From: Neoarius graeffei | Taxonomy: Eukaryota > Chordata > Actinopteri > Siluriformes > Ariidae | Assembly (NCBI RefSeq): GCF_027579695.1 | Contig: NC_083587.1 | Coordinates: 38,311,732 to 38,375,731 of the forward strand | Reading direction: 5' to 3' | DNA length: 64,000 bases | In this document: piece after piece, positions 21,721-31,657 of the stretch | Layout: each line of letters starts with the position of its first letter | Numbering within the stretch: position 1 is the stretch's first letter | The notes under the pieces: generated by a model | Told to the model about the DNA's origin: nothing | The model's database searches: none | The model's input: the letters and a program-made list of their open reading frames with translations, nothing else | Translations under genes and position numbers: made by a program

Positions 21721-22798
21721 CCACCCACAGCATTTGGATTTGCTAGTCTTTGGTCCAATGAAAAATGCCGTCACATTTTTCTTCTTGCAGTGTCTTCCCA
21801 TCTAAACAGAAATGTTGAAATGCCAAAAATGAGAACTAGGCCTAAAAAGTGTTTCTGCAGTTATTACAGAATCAGTAGGATTTATATTTTCCTTAAATTA
21901 TTGCATAGGAATGACATACAGTGTGTTTCCATGCAGGGAGATAGCAGAGGTAGAACTCATACTTACAATGGCAATGATGTTTGATATTGATGTATATTTC
22001 TAAATACTATCATTCATTATCTTGAACTGCAATTATTCTTTTTTGAGAGTAATGCACATACAGTAATACTATGCTATTTGCACCCAGGTGTATATAGTCA
22101 AAAATGCTGTTTGCACTCGGTCGCGGTCGGCATAGTAAATGTGGCTATTTACACCCAAGTGTACATAGCATAGAATAGCAGAGACAAGCACCCGGGTGTC
22201 TGTAGCATACAATGCTACTTACACCCAAGCATACTTATGTGTATGGAAACAGCATAAGTCTTGATTTGCTTTCTGAAGTGGAAAGTGGGGGTGCTTCCTT
22301 AAGAGGCCAAGCTGAGTCTGCTACTGAGCAGGCATCACAGCAATATAATGCAGTTGTAGCCTAATGCCATTTCCATGTCAAAAGTACTGTATTCCTACAT
22401 AAGAACTGCAAAGTATTCCTGTCTGAGAATGAGGCTCTGAAAGATAATTATGTATACCTTTCTTACAAAGTCCTGCTCCTCTACAAATCATTTGCACAAT
22501 CTCAATAACTTTCTGTTCTCCTCACACCTACAGTCCCCTGGTCCTCCAATTAAGACCATTTGACCATCCCTCACACCCGATTGGGAGAGAGCTTCCATGT
22601 TGGTGCCCTCTGTGGAGCAAGCTACTCCTCTCCATCTGTTATCGCTCTTTTTTGGGCCTGTGCATAACACACCTAAAAGCACACCTTTTCAGCATGGCCT
22701 TTGTTCTCTAAACCCCTCCCTCCAACTCAGTCAAACCTTGGATATCTTGAAAGGCACAAAATGAAACCACTTGATTGTTGTTACTATTGTGCATTTTT
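21721..22798. other. No gene recognised
   Basis: Mostly unique sequence. Around 22070-22235 a motif like TTTACACCCAAGTGTACATAG, partly self-complementary, recurs four or five times in diverged form. No coding exon supported. Confidence 0.5.
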
Positions 22799-22866
22799 AT
22801 GAAGAATTTCAAAGGAATCAGATTTTGATATCTCTATCAAAATCTGATTCCTTTGAAATTCTTCAT
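22799..22866. repeat. Perfect 32-bp inverted repeat with 4-base loop
   Basis: Bases 22799-22830 are the exact reverse complement of 22835-22866, separated by TCTC. An RNA from either strand would form an uninterrupted hairpin. It abuts the 3' end of a LINE. Lack of any mismatch points to a recent origin or selection; a small-RNA precursor, a foldback event or an assembly artefact are all possible. Confidence 0.9.
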
Positions 22867-25135
22867 ATTCAAGTCAAGTTTATTTGTATAGCGCTTTTAA
22901 CAATAAACATTGTCGCAAAGCAGCTTTACATAATTTGAACGACTTAAAACATGAGCTAATTTTATCCCTAATCTATCCCCAATGAGCAAGCCTGCGGCGA
23001 CGGTGGCAAGGAAAAACTCCCTCAGACGACATGAGGAAGAAACCTCGAGAGGAACCAGACTCAAAAGGGAACCCATCCTCATTTGGGCAACAACAGACAG
23101 CATGACTATAACATTAACAGTTTTAACATGAAGACAGTTTCGTTGATGTTGTAACTCTTCATTGATGGAAACTTGAGTGCAAAACTGTTCATGACAACTG
23201 CAGTCCTAAAGTTAGCAAGTCAACTGTAGTCCTCAGTCATAAAAGCATTACTGTAAGAGTCCAATGCGTCCTCCAGGTGTAACTTCCAACTGTCCTCATG
23301 GGGCCATCCTCCACAGGAGCAATGCGATAAGATTCCAACCAGACACAGGGCACCAGGATGGATCAAGCAGGTCCGAGGGGCAGAAGAGGTCAGCATCTCG
23401 ATCCCAGGACCGACATGTAACTCAGAGAGACAGATTGGGGGGGGGAAACACAGGTTGTTAGGCATGCCCTAAAAATGACACAAGTATTAAGTCTGTGTGG
23501 TAGGCTCGCAGAGACGAGAGTCTTGACATCAGGCATAATACACAACAATGGCATGTTAATATGGTTAAAAAATATCATGAGCCTGCTCTGGCTGGATACC
23601 TGATTGGGTGATGGGAGCACACTCCTCAGCAATGATGGGATGCAGATGGGACCCTTAGGGCTGGCCAAGACAATTCAGTTACATTTCACCGGATCTGGGA
23701 CATGCGACAGAATGTCTGACAGCCGATTCCCTGCAGGCTATGATAGCCATTCGAGGTCTCCACCCTCTCCACCAAAAGATTTCCTGTTGACTCCATGTAT
23801 CTCAGAGGGACAGATTTGGGGGGAGGGGGGGAGAGAGGGAAAGAAAACACAGGTTGTTAGGTATGTCCAATGCCACCTGAATAAGTAGGAACAGTATACA
23901 TATTGCACTGAGTACAAGCAGGGACTCCGGCAACTAACTATGACAGCATAACTAAAAGGGGAGAGCCAGAAGGCATGAGGGAGCCCCAGGACATAAAGCA
24001 GCCAGCCACTACACCATCAACAAACTCGAGTGAGCAAGCGAGTGGGGACTGACAGCATCCATACATCCCAGTTTACCAAAACACTCTATGTCTGAGGACC
24101 CTCCAGATCTACACCTTTACCTCATAAACACCATTAACAAAAGGCTTGACTAAACACTGAGACTGTGTCTGATTCCCGAACATTACATGGAAGGCTGTTC
24201 CATAACTGTGGGGCTTTGTAAGAAAAGGTTCTGCCCCCTGATGTAGCCTTCACTATACGAGGTACCAGCAGATAGCCTGCACCTTTTGATCTAAGTAGGT
24301 GTGGTGGGTCATAGAAGACCAGAAGTTCACTCAGGTACTGTGGTGCGAGACAATTCAGTGCTTTAAAGGTCAATAGTAGTATTTTATAATCAATATGAAA
24401 TTTGATTGGGAGCCAATGCAGTGTGGATAAGACAGGCGTGATGTGGTCGTATTTTCTAGTTCTAGTAAGGACTCTTGCTGCTGCATTTTGAGCTAACTGG
24501 AGCTTGTTTATGCACTTATTGGAACATCCAGACAGTAAGGCGTTACAATAATCCAACCTGGAGGTAACGAAAGCATGAACTAGTTTTTCCACGTCATGTA
24601 GTGACATTAAATTTCTTAGCAATATTTCTGAGATGAAAGAAAGCTATCCAGGTAATGTTATCAATGTGAGTTTCAAATGAAAGACTGGGATCAATAATCA
24701 CTCTGAGGTCTTTTACTGCTGCACGTGAAGAAACAGAAAGGCCATCCAGAGTCACTGTGTAATCAGAAAACTTACTTCTAGCTGCATGTGGTCCTAGTAC
24801 AAGTACTTCAGTCTTGTCAGAGTTAAGCAGAAGGAAATTAATAAGCATCCAGTGTCTAATGTCCTTAACACATTCCTCAATTATATAAAGCTGGTGTCTC
24901 ATCAGGTTTTGCAGAAACATACAACTGTGTGTCATCAGCATAACAGTGGAAACTAATACAATGTTTATGAATAATATCACCCAGAGGTAAGATATATAGA
25001 GAAAAAAGCAGTGGACCCAAGACAGAACCTTGTGGAACACCAAACTGTACCTCAGTACATCTAGAAATATCACCATTTATATCATTTATATCAGCAGATA
25101 TTAATATAGGTAATACATGTAATGTCAAAAACACT
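22867..25135 (-). mobile_element. L2/CR1-like LINE, 5'-truncated
   Basis: The 3' end on the minus strand corresponds to a plus-strand start TCAAGTTTATTTGTATAGCG, a very common fish LINE tail. About 1.2 kb of 3' untranslated sequence, including two diverged copies of a segment with AACACAGGTTGTTAGG, precedes the reverse transcriptase remnant. Truncation is near 25135. Confidence 0.8.
24134..25134 (-). pseudogene. LINE reverse transcriptase, frameshifted
   Basis: Read from 25134 down: [17 protein letters not shown], then [10 protein letters not shown] with the catalytic YADD, then in a second frame [15 protein letters not shown], and finally LDYCNALLSG, QNAAARVLTRT and LHWLPIKF of the thumb. 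At least two frame changes separate these blocks. The endonuclease and fingers are missing. L2, Maui and Rex1/Babar elements all share these motifs, so the clade is not fixed. Confidence 0.85.
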
Positions 25136-25298
25136 GGTTCTTTCTGCCCATCAGTCAGTCAGTCAGTCTGTATTTATTTTAAATTGATTTACACACTGAC
25201 ATTAACATGTAAATTAGCAGTTGGCTGTCTTGTGTATTTTCTAATCACGTGGCACTGTGATTTTAAAAGAATGATATAAAAAACATTTACGCAATTGC

Positions 25299-25824
25299 TG
25301 TCACAGCCATGAGGACAGGGTTGAACCCAAGCACAGACTCCGAGTAAGGAGCAAACTTAGTTTTAATGCAGAACCACTGGAGACTTCTCAGACAATCCAG
25401 GAATTACATTTGAGATTGATTAAACAAGGACTAGCCAAACAGCAGCAGAGCCAAACCGTAGACACAAGGCTCTGACTAGGCCAAGCCGCATAGACTTAAC
25501 TGACAAAATAATCCTGCAAGGAGCAGCACACAAGACTGGGTTTAAATACATACGAATTAACAAGACTAACAAGGTTAACAAGACACAGGTGAGGATGAAA
25601 CAAGGTAATGATCAAACAAGGCACAGGTGAGGGGCAGAGACATGGACACAGTGGATAAGTACATGACTGGTATAAACAAAGAGCACATGGCAGACACAGG
25701 AAATGACTCAACCAAAACAGGAAGTGACAGATAAGACAAACAGACAGGGCAAAACAAAAGCACTAAACTACAAGACAAGGAGAAAAACACGAAATACAAA
25801 AACAATCAACACAGGATCCTGACA
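25299..25824 (-). mobile_element. Solo LTR
   Basis: The 526-bp segment starts TGTCACAGCC and ends GGATCCTGACA, with 5-bp duplications ATTGC on both sides (25294-25298, 25825-25829). No internal retroviral sequence remains, the signature of LTR-LTR recombination. A TTTAAATA box near 25540 supports minus-strand orientation. Confidence 0.85.
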
Positions 25825-26085
25825 ATTGCAACATGGGAAGAAACAGCTTCATGATGAGGCCACACCAATTTAATTAGTTGGTTCTCAGATTTTTTCAGGA
25901 AAAATATGACGCGAACGAGCAAAATTAAAAAAAAAATGCTCTGATGGTAAAATTAGCGGTGGAAATAGACCAAACAATATAGGCAAACTAGTAAACAGAT
26001 AGGCTAAATAAACGATTGAATTACAGTCAATTAAACATCTACAATGCACAGAAAAAAAGATTTGACCAGGAATAGGCTACTTCAC
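25825..26085. repeat. Dispersed repeat, copy 1 (hosts solo LTR and Gypsy-2)
   Basis: TTGCAACATGGGAAGAAACA through to GGCTACTTCAC is matched at 36434-36696. Copy 1 was cut by two LTR insertions: the solo LTR at its left edge and Gypsy-2 at TTCAC. Confidence 0.85.
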
Positions 26086-26563
26086 TGTTAAGGTTTTGCT
26101 GGGATTCGAACCTGGTTCGTTGGTGTGATAATCCAGCAAACCCCCACTAGGCCACCAGGGGGATGACTCAAATGCAGAGGCGTGAGGCGGAAGTAGAAAA
26201 AGAATCAAAAGGTTTATTTAAACTATATACACTATATACAGGGCAAAACAAAAGACAAAAAAAAAACAAAGAGTATAATCCAAAAGAAAAGCAAAGTGCA
26301 AAAATACAAAAGCTAAGAAGATCAAAAAACACAGTACAAAGGAAACTGGAGATAAACATAACAGCACAAAGACTCCGTGACAAGAGGACTGAACTCAGGG
26401 GTATAAATACACAAACTAATTAAGGACACAGGTGAAGATAATTAGGCAATTAACACAAACACAAAACACAGGAACAGTGGCGGCCTCTAGAGGCCAAAAT
26501 AAACACGACATGAAAAGGAAATAACAGCGGCCTCTAGAGGCCAAAACAGTCCTAGTCCTAACA
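26086..26563 (-). repeat. Gypsy-2 3' LTR
   Basis: Starts TGTTAAGG and ends CCTAACA on the plus strand. On the coding strand it has a TATTTATA box (26409-26402), the predicted RNA start near 26379, and a tRNA-like module at its 3' end. A purine tract with eight G lies just inside the element (26564-26578). Confidence 0.95.
26092..26161 (-). other. tRNA-like Pol III module in Gypsy-2 3' LTR
   Basis: On the minus strand an A box TGGCCTAGTGG (26154-26144) and a B box GGTTCGAATCC (26112-26102) fit the consensus of tRNA internal promoters, and the distance between them is what a tRNA without a long variable arm has. The T-loop TTCGAAT is intact, but the T stem pairs only partly and the acceptor stem does not pair, so it is a tRNA relic rather than a working tRNA. 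Confidence 0.8.
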
Positions 26564-26575
26564 GGACCCCCCCCT

Positions 26576-29500
26576 CTAGGAGCGTCTCCTGACGTTCCCA
26601 GGGCGATCCGGATGGGCCGAATGGAAGTCCCGACATAGTTCTTTATCAAGGACATCCCGAGCAGGAACCCAGCAGCGCTCCTCAGGACCATAGCCCTCCC
26701 AGTCCACCAGATATTGCAACCCGCCGCGGACCCGGCGGGAGTCAAGCAGGCGATTCACAGTGAACACAGTCTGCCCCTGGAAGATGCGGGGGGGTGGGGG
26801 GTTCCTAGGGGCAGGGGCATACGTAGATGTCAGTACGGGCCGTAACAGGGAAACATGGAAAGTGGGGTTGATCCTCAGAGTCCGGGGCAACTGGAGCCGG
26901 TAGGAGACAGGGTTCACCCTGCGCACCACCTTGAAGGGGCCAATGTAGCGAGGAGCAAGCTTGCGGTTCTCCACCCGCAGTGGAAGGTCCTTAGTGGACA
27001 GCCAAACACGCTGCCCAGGGCGGAAAGCGTGTGCAGGTCTTCTATGGTGGTTGGCCTGAGTCTGGTTGGTTCTGGAGGTCTGTATGAGGGTCTTCCTGAC
27101 CTTGCTCCAGGTCTTGCGACACCGTCTCACATATTGGTTGACCGAGGGCACCCCCGCGTCCTCCTCCTGGTCCGGGAACAGAGGTGGCTGGAACCCGAAT
27201 TGGCACTGGAATGGCGACAGCTTGGTGGCCGATGACTGCAGGGTGTTGTGGGCGTACTCCGCCCATGGCAGCCAGGTGCTCCACGATGTCGGGTTATCCA
27301 TAGCCAGGCCTCGCAGGGTGGTTTCCAGGTCCTGGTTGAGCCTCTCCGTCTGACCATTGGACTGTGGGTGAAACCCAGAGGAGAGGCTGGCAGTGGCTCC
27401 GATGACCTTGCAGAACCCGTGCCACACTCGGGAGGAGAACTGGGGCCCTCGGTCTGAGACGATGTCCTGTGGAAGACCAAAGACTCGGAAGACATGATTA
27501 AACAAAAGTTTCGCAGTTTCAAGAGCAGAGGGGAGTTTGCACAGTGGTATGAAGCGGCAGGCCTTGGAGAATCTGTCAACTAAGACCAAAATGACCGTGT
27601 TACCTTGTGACTCAGGGAGACCCGTGATAAAGTCGACTGCCACGTGGGACCAGGGACGCCGGGGAATGGTCAGAGGATGCAGGAGACCCTGGGGACGCTG
27701 TCGTGGGTTCTTGGTTCTGGTGCAAACCTCACAGGACAGGACAAATGACCTTACTTCCTTCTCCATGTTAGGCCACCAGAAGCGTCTTTTCAGGAAGTCC
27801 AGGGTCCTCCGAGCTCCCGGGTGGGCGGTGAGAGGGGAAGAGTGACCCCACTGGAGAACCTTGGCCCGGGCTTGATGTGGGACGTACAAGAGGCCTGGTG
27901 GCCCCGTCCCAGGACCGGGGTCCTGGCGTTGGGCTCGTCGGACAGCCTCCTCAATACCCCAGCGGACAGGGGCCACAATCCGGGACACAGGGATAATAGG
28001 CCCGACTTCATTCTCCCTGTTAGTGGCAGAGAACAGTCTGGACAGTGCGTCAGGTTTGGTGTTCTTGGAGCCGGGGCGGTATGAGAGGGTGAAGTCAAAC
28101 CGACTGAAAAACAGGGCCCACCTAGCCTGTCGAGGGTTCAGTCTCTTGGCTTGCTGGAGGTACTCCAGGTTCTTGTGGTCAGTCCAAACCAGGAATGGAT
28201 GTTGTGCTCCCTCCAGCCAGTGCCTCCACTCCTCAAGGGCCAGTTTGACCGCTAGCAGTTCTCGATCCCCCACATCGTACCGGGACTCAGCAGGACTCAG
28301 GCGGTGGGAGAAGTAAGCGCAGGGGTGCAGCTTTCCTTCCGAACGTTGAGAGAGCACCGCGCCGACACCACTGTCCGAGGCGTCCACCTCCACGATGAAT
28401 GGTTGGGAGGTGTCCGGGAGAACCAGAATGGGTGCCGTGCAGAAGCGGTCCTTGAGGTCTTTGAACGCCTTTTCTGCCTGAGGAGACCAGCCATAAGATC
28501 CACCTGTCCCTTTGGTGAGGTCAGACATGGGTGCTGCCACAGAACTGAAGTTCCTGATGAACTTGCGGTAGAAGTTAGCGAATCCTAAGAACCGCTGAAC
28601 CTCCTTAACGGACTTGGGAGTAGGCCAATCCCGGACGGCCAGGGTCTTGGCAGGGTCCATTTGGAGTTGGCCTGTCCGTACAATAAATCCCAGAAAGGAG
28701 ACCTCGGGAACATGAAATTCGCATTTCTGGGCCTTGGCAAACAGATTGTTCTGTAGCAGCCTCTGGAGAACCTGGCGGACATGGTGGCGGTGCTCCTGCA
28801 CGGTCTTGGAAAAGATAAGGATGTCGTCGAGGTAGACAAAAACGTATAGGTTAATCATGTCCCTTAAGACGTCGTTGATTAGGGCCTGAAAAACAGCTGG
28901 TGCGTTGGTGAGTCCGAAGGGCATCACCTGGTATTCGTAGTGCCCAGACGGGGTGTTAAAGGCAGTCTTCCACTCGTCTCCCTGTCGGATACGGATGAGG
29001 TGGTATGCGTTCCGTAGGTCCAACTTGGTGAAGACGGTGGCGCCTTGGAGCAGGTCGAAAGCTGTGGACATCAGCGGAAGGGGATATCGGTTGCGCACAG
29101 TGATCTTATTCAGGCCCCTGTAATCAATACATGGTCGGAGCCCCCCATCCTTCTTGCCGACAAAGAAGAAGCCGGCTCCAGCAGGTGAAGTGGAGGGTCA
29201 AATAAACCCAGAGACCAGGGCATCTTTGAGGTATTCCTCCATGGCCTTGCGTTCTGGCTGAGAGAGTGAAAACAGTCTGCCACGAGGAGGGGTAGTCCCA
29301 GGGAGCAAGTCGATGGCACAGTCGTAGGCCCGGTGCGGAGGAAGAACGGCGGCCCTGCTCTTGCTGAATACCTCCTTGAGATCCCAGTACTCTGTGGGAA
29401 CTTGAGATAACTCGGTGAGATCAGGGGGCTCGGCAGGAGACACAGGAGAGCTAGAGAGCAGACAAGAGGCATGGCATGCAGGGCCCCATTCCACAACCTG

Positions 29501-29971
29501 GCTTGTTACCCAGTCTATGCGAGGGTTGTGGCGAGTAAGCCAAGGAAGGCCTAGAATAACTGGGAACTCAGGTGAAGGAATCAGGTGCAGGGATATTTCT
29601 TCCTTGTGACCTTGAGACTGGAGGAAAACAGGAGAAGTAACTTGGGTGACTCTTCCATCACCTAACGCTTGGCCATCGAGGGCAGACACAGACAGTGGGA
29701 CTTCAAGAGGTGCAGTCGGAATATTGATGCTTTGGGCGAAGTGAATATCCATAAAGTTCCCAGCCGCCCCTGAGTCTATCAAAGCTTGACAAGAGTGGAC
29801 AGACTCACCCCAGGAGATGGAGACCGGGATGTAGATTCCTTGACCAGGGAGTCCGGGAGAGAGGGTAGGCCCCGTCACAACCCTCCCTCGGCTGGACGGG
29901 GCGGTCCTTTTCCCAAGAGTTCGGGACATGATGCTCGGAAGTGACCAGGCTTGCCACAGTAGATGCAGCAC
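26576..29971 (-). pseudogene. Gypsy-2 Pol (protease-RT-RNase H-integrase-chromodomain)
   Basis: From 29971 the frame has a protease with LIDSGAAGNFMD, then a TGA at 29200-29198 (Arg expected: SGFI-stop-PSTSPAG), then continues in the same frame for 870 residues: RT with YLDD, RNase H, integrase with HHCC finger and SDRGPQF, and a chromodomain ([13 protein letters not shown]). Everything other than the single CGA-to-TGA change looks intact, so it has decayed little. The chromodomain is thought to steer integration to marked chromatin. Confidence 0.92.
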
Positions 29972-30894
29972 TTGTCCCTCCTTCTGCGCTCCCTCTCAGA
30001 TGCGGAGAGGCGAGTACGACCCACTTGCATGGGTTCTGGACAGTCACTGAAGGAGGTAGACGGTCTCCAGGTAGAGGTAGGGAGGCTGGGGGGGCTCAAG
30101 GCTTGGTGGCGTTCTCTCATCCTGTTGTCCAGACGAATAGCATGTGAGATGAGGGTTTCGAGGTCACTTGGGCATCCAATAGAGGCCAGACCGTCCTTGA
30201 TGGGGTCAGACAGACCATGGTGGAAGGCTGACACCAGGGCAGTCTCGTTCCATCCACTTACTGCTGCGAGTGTTCGGAACGAGATGGCGTAATCTGCGAC
30301 GCTTCCTCCTTGCCGGATGGACATGAGCTTTCGGGCTGCGTCGGTACTGATGTCTGCCTGATCGAAGACCCGAAGCATCTCTTCAGAAAACAGCTGGAAA
30401 TCAAAGCACTCAGGTCCCTGTCTTTGCCAGATAGCAGTAGCCCAGGCTCGCGCCTTACCAGCTAATAAGGTGATCACAAAGGCAATCTTGCGGCGAGCCG
30501 TAGTGTAGGTGGTAGGCTGAAGCTCAAAGGTGAGTTGACACTGGGTAAGGAACTCTCGGCACTCACTGTGCTTGCCGTCATACCTCTGTGGTGCAGGAAG
30601 GCTGGGTTCGCGAGGTGAAGAAGGCAGCATGGCAGGAGGCACTAGAGCAGGAGTGGGAGCTGGATCAGGAGCAGGAACTGGATCAGGAGCAGGAGATGCA
30701 GGCAGAGATGTCAGCTGTGCCAGGGTTTTCCCAATTTGCTGAAGCAGTTCCTCGTGGCGAGCGAGGGCCTCACGTTGGCTGGTGAGCGTACGTCCATGAG
30801 CGTCCATGGTCGCTCCGAAGCATGTCAAAGCTGCCATAATTCCCTGAAGGTTGGCCGGGTAGACAGTTGAAGCAGCCTCTGCTGAGTCGGTCAT
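29875..30894 (-). CDS. Gypsy-2 Gag
   Basis: An intact 339-residue frame starting at 30894, two bases beyond the primer site. The N-terminus has a short coiled segment and a Pro/Ala-rich stretch; the middle matches the sushi/PEG10-type capsid (SLPAPQRYDGKHSECREFL, then FELQP, FDQADIS); a CCHC knuckle CIYCGKPGHFRASC lies about 25 residues from the end. It packages element RNA into particles. Its 3' end overlaps the pol frame by about 97 bases. Confidence 0.9.
   Translation of the reverse strand: MTDSAEAASTVYPANLQGIMAALTCFGATMDAHGRTLTSQREALARHEELLQQIGKTLAQLTSLPASPAPDPVPAPDPAPTPALVPPAMLPSSPREPSLPAPQRYDGKHSECREFLTQCQLTFELQPTTYTTARRKIAFVITLLAGKARAWATAIWQRQGPECFDFQLFSEEMLRVFDQADISTDAARKLMSIRQGGSVADYAISFRTLAAVSGWNETALVSAFHHGLSDPIKDGLASIGCPSDLETLISHAIRLDNRMRERHQALSPPSLPTSTWRPSTSFSDCPEPMQVGRTRLSASERERRRRDKCCIYCGKPGHFRASCPELLGKGPPRPAEGGL
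29908..29914 (-). promoter_or_regulatory. -1 ribosomal frameshift heptamer GGGAAAA
   Basis: On the coding strand G GGA AAA falls in the gag reading phase (Leu-Gly-Lys), inside the gag/pol overlap. Pol is in the -1 frame. The bases after it are G/C rich and could fold. This is the classic X XXY YYZ arrangement; PEG10, a domesticated sushi element, uses a similar site. Confidence 0.75.
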
Positions 30895-30895
30895 G

Positions 30896-30906
30896 ACGGA
30901 GTCTTT
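30896..30906 (-). promoter_or_regulatory. Gypsy-2 self-priming site
   Basis: The coding strand reads AAAGACTCCGT immediately after the 5' LTR. This is perfectly complementary over 11 bases to ACGGAGTCTTT at the predicted transcript start in the LTRs (26378-26368 and 31201-31191), about 30 nt after the TATA box. No tRNA-type TGG primer site is present. Confidence 0.75.
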
Positions 30907-30907
30907 C

Positions 30908-31386
30908 TGTTAGGGTTTTGCTGGGATTCGAACCTGGTTCGTTGGTGTGATAATCCAGCAAACCCCCACTAGGCCACCAGGGGGATGACTCAAATGCAGA
31001 GGCGTGAGGCGGAAGTAGAAAAAGAATCAAAAGGTTTATTTAAACTATATACACTATATACAGGGCAAAACAAAAGACAAAAAAAAAACCAAAGAGTATA
31101 ATCCAAAAGAAAAGCAAAGTGCAAAAATACAAAAGCTAAGAAGATCAAAAAACACAGTACAAAGGAAACTGGAGATAAACATAACAGCACAAAGACTCCG
31201 TGACAAGAGGACTGAACTCAGGGGTATAAATACACAAACTAATTAAGGACACAGGTGAAGATAATTAGGCAATTAACACAAACACAAAACACAGGAACAG
31301 TGGCGGCCTCTAGAGGCCAAAATAAACACGACATGAAAAGGAAATAACAGCGGCCTCTAGAGGCCAAAACAGTCCTAGTCCTAACA
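30908..31386 (-). repeat. Gypsy-2 5' LTR
   Basis: Second LTR, almost identical to the first. The TATA box, RNA start region (31201-31191 reads ACGGAGTCTTT) and tRNA-like module are all conserved. Confidence 0.95.
30914..30983 (-). other. tRNA-like Pol III module in Gypsy-2 5' LTR
   Basis: The same A-box and B-box pair in the 5' LTR, identical by eye. It lies at the very 3' end of the LTR, just before the primer-binding site. Confidence 0.8.
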
Positions 31387-31527
31387 TTCACAAGAAGAAA
31401 AGGATGTATTTACTTTTACAGAGTAATGTGACTTGTCATTCTTTTACTTTTATAGCTTGAATCTAAAGTTTGTGGCTTCGTGAAGCAAATGTTGATGTAG
31501 TTTTCTGTTTGTCTTCTTTATCTTAAG

Positions 31528-31657
31528 GTGTTTTTTCTCAATCAACCCAGAGAAGGGCAGTAAGTTGGAAGAAACTCGCAAACCCAGACTGCATGTGAAC
31601 CCCCGTGTCCTCACCTTGATCCAGGAACTTTCGGATCATGAGTGGCATGATGTCTGA
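31528..31657 (+). CDS. Terminal coding exon of unrecognised gene, copy 1
   Basis: TCTTTATCTTAAG gives a splice acceptor; the exon then reads CFFSINPEKGSKLEETRKPR, then LHVNPRVLTLIQELSDHEW, and ends HDV-TGA at 31655-31657. Compared with the copy at 41156 it has three base differences, all synonymous. I do not recognise the family with confidence; it looks like the C-terminus of a multicopy fish protein. Upstream exons were not found. Confidence 0.6.

Larger units (their letters stand above)
26086..31386 (-). mobile_element. Gypsy-2, young Tf1/sushi-type chromovirus
   Basis: LTRs of 478 and 479 bp differ at only a few bases, and TTCAC is duplicated on both sides (26081-26085, 31387-31391). The empty target is visible in the related repeat at 36.69 kb (GGCTACTTCACAAG). 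Gag and pol are in different frames with a slippery site between. Only one nonsense codon is evident in pol. Confidence 0.96.
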
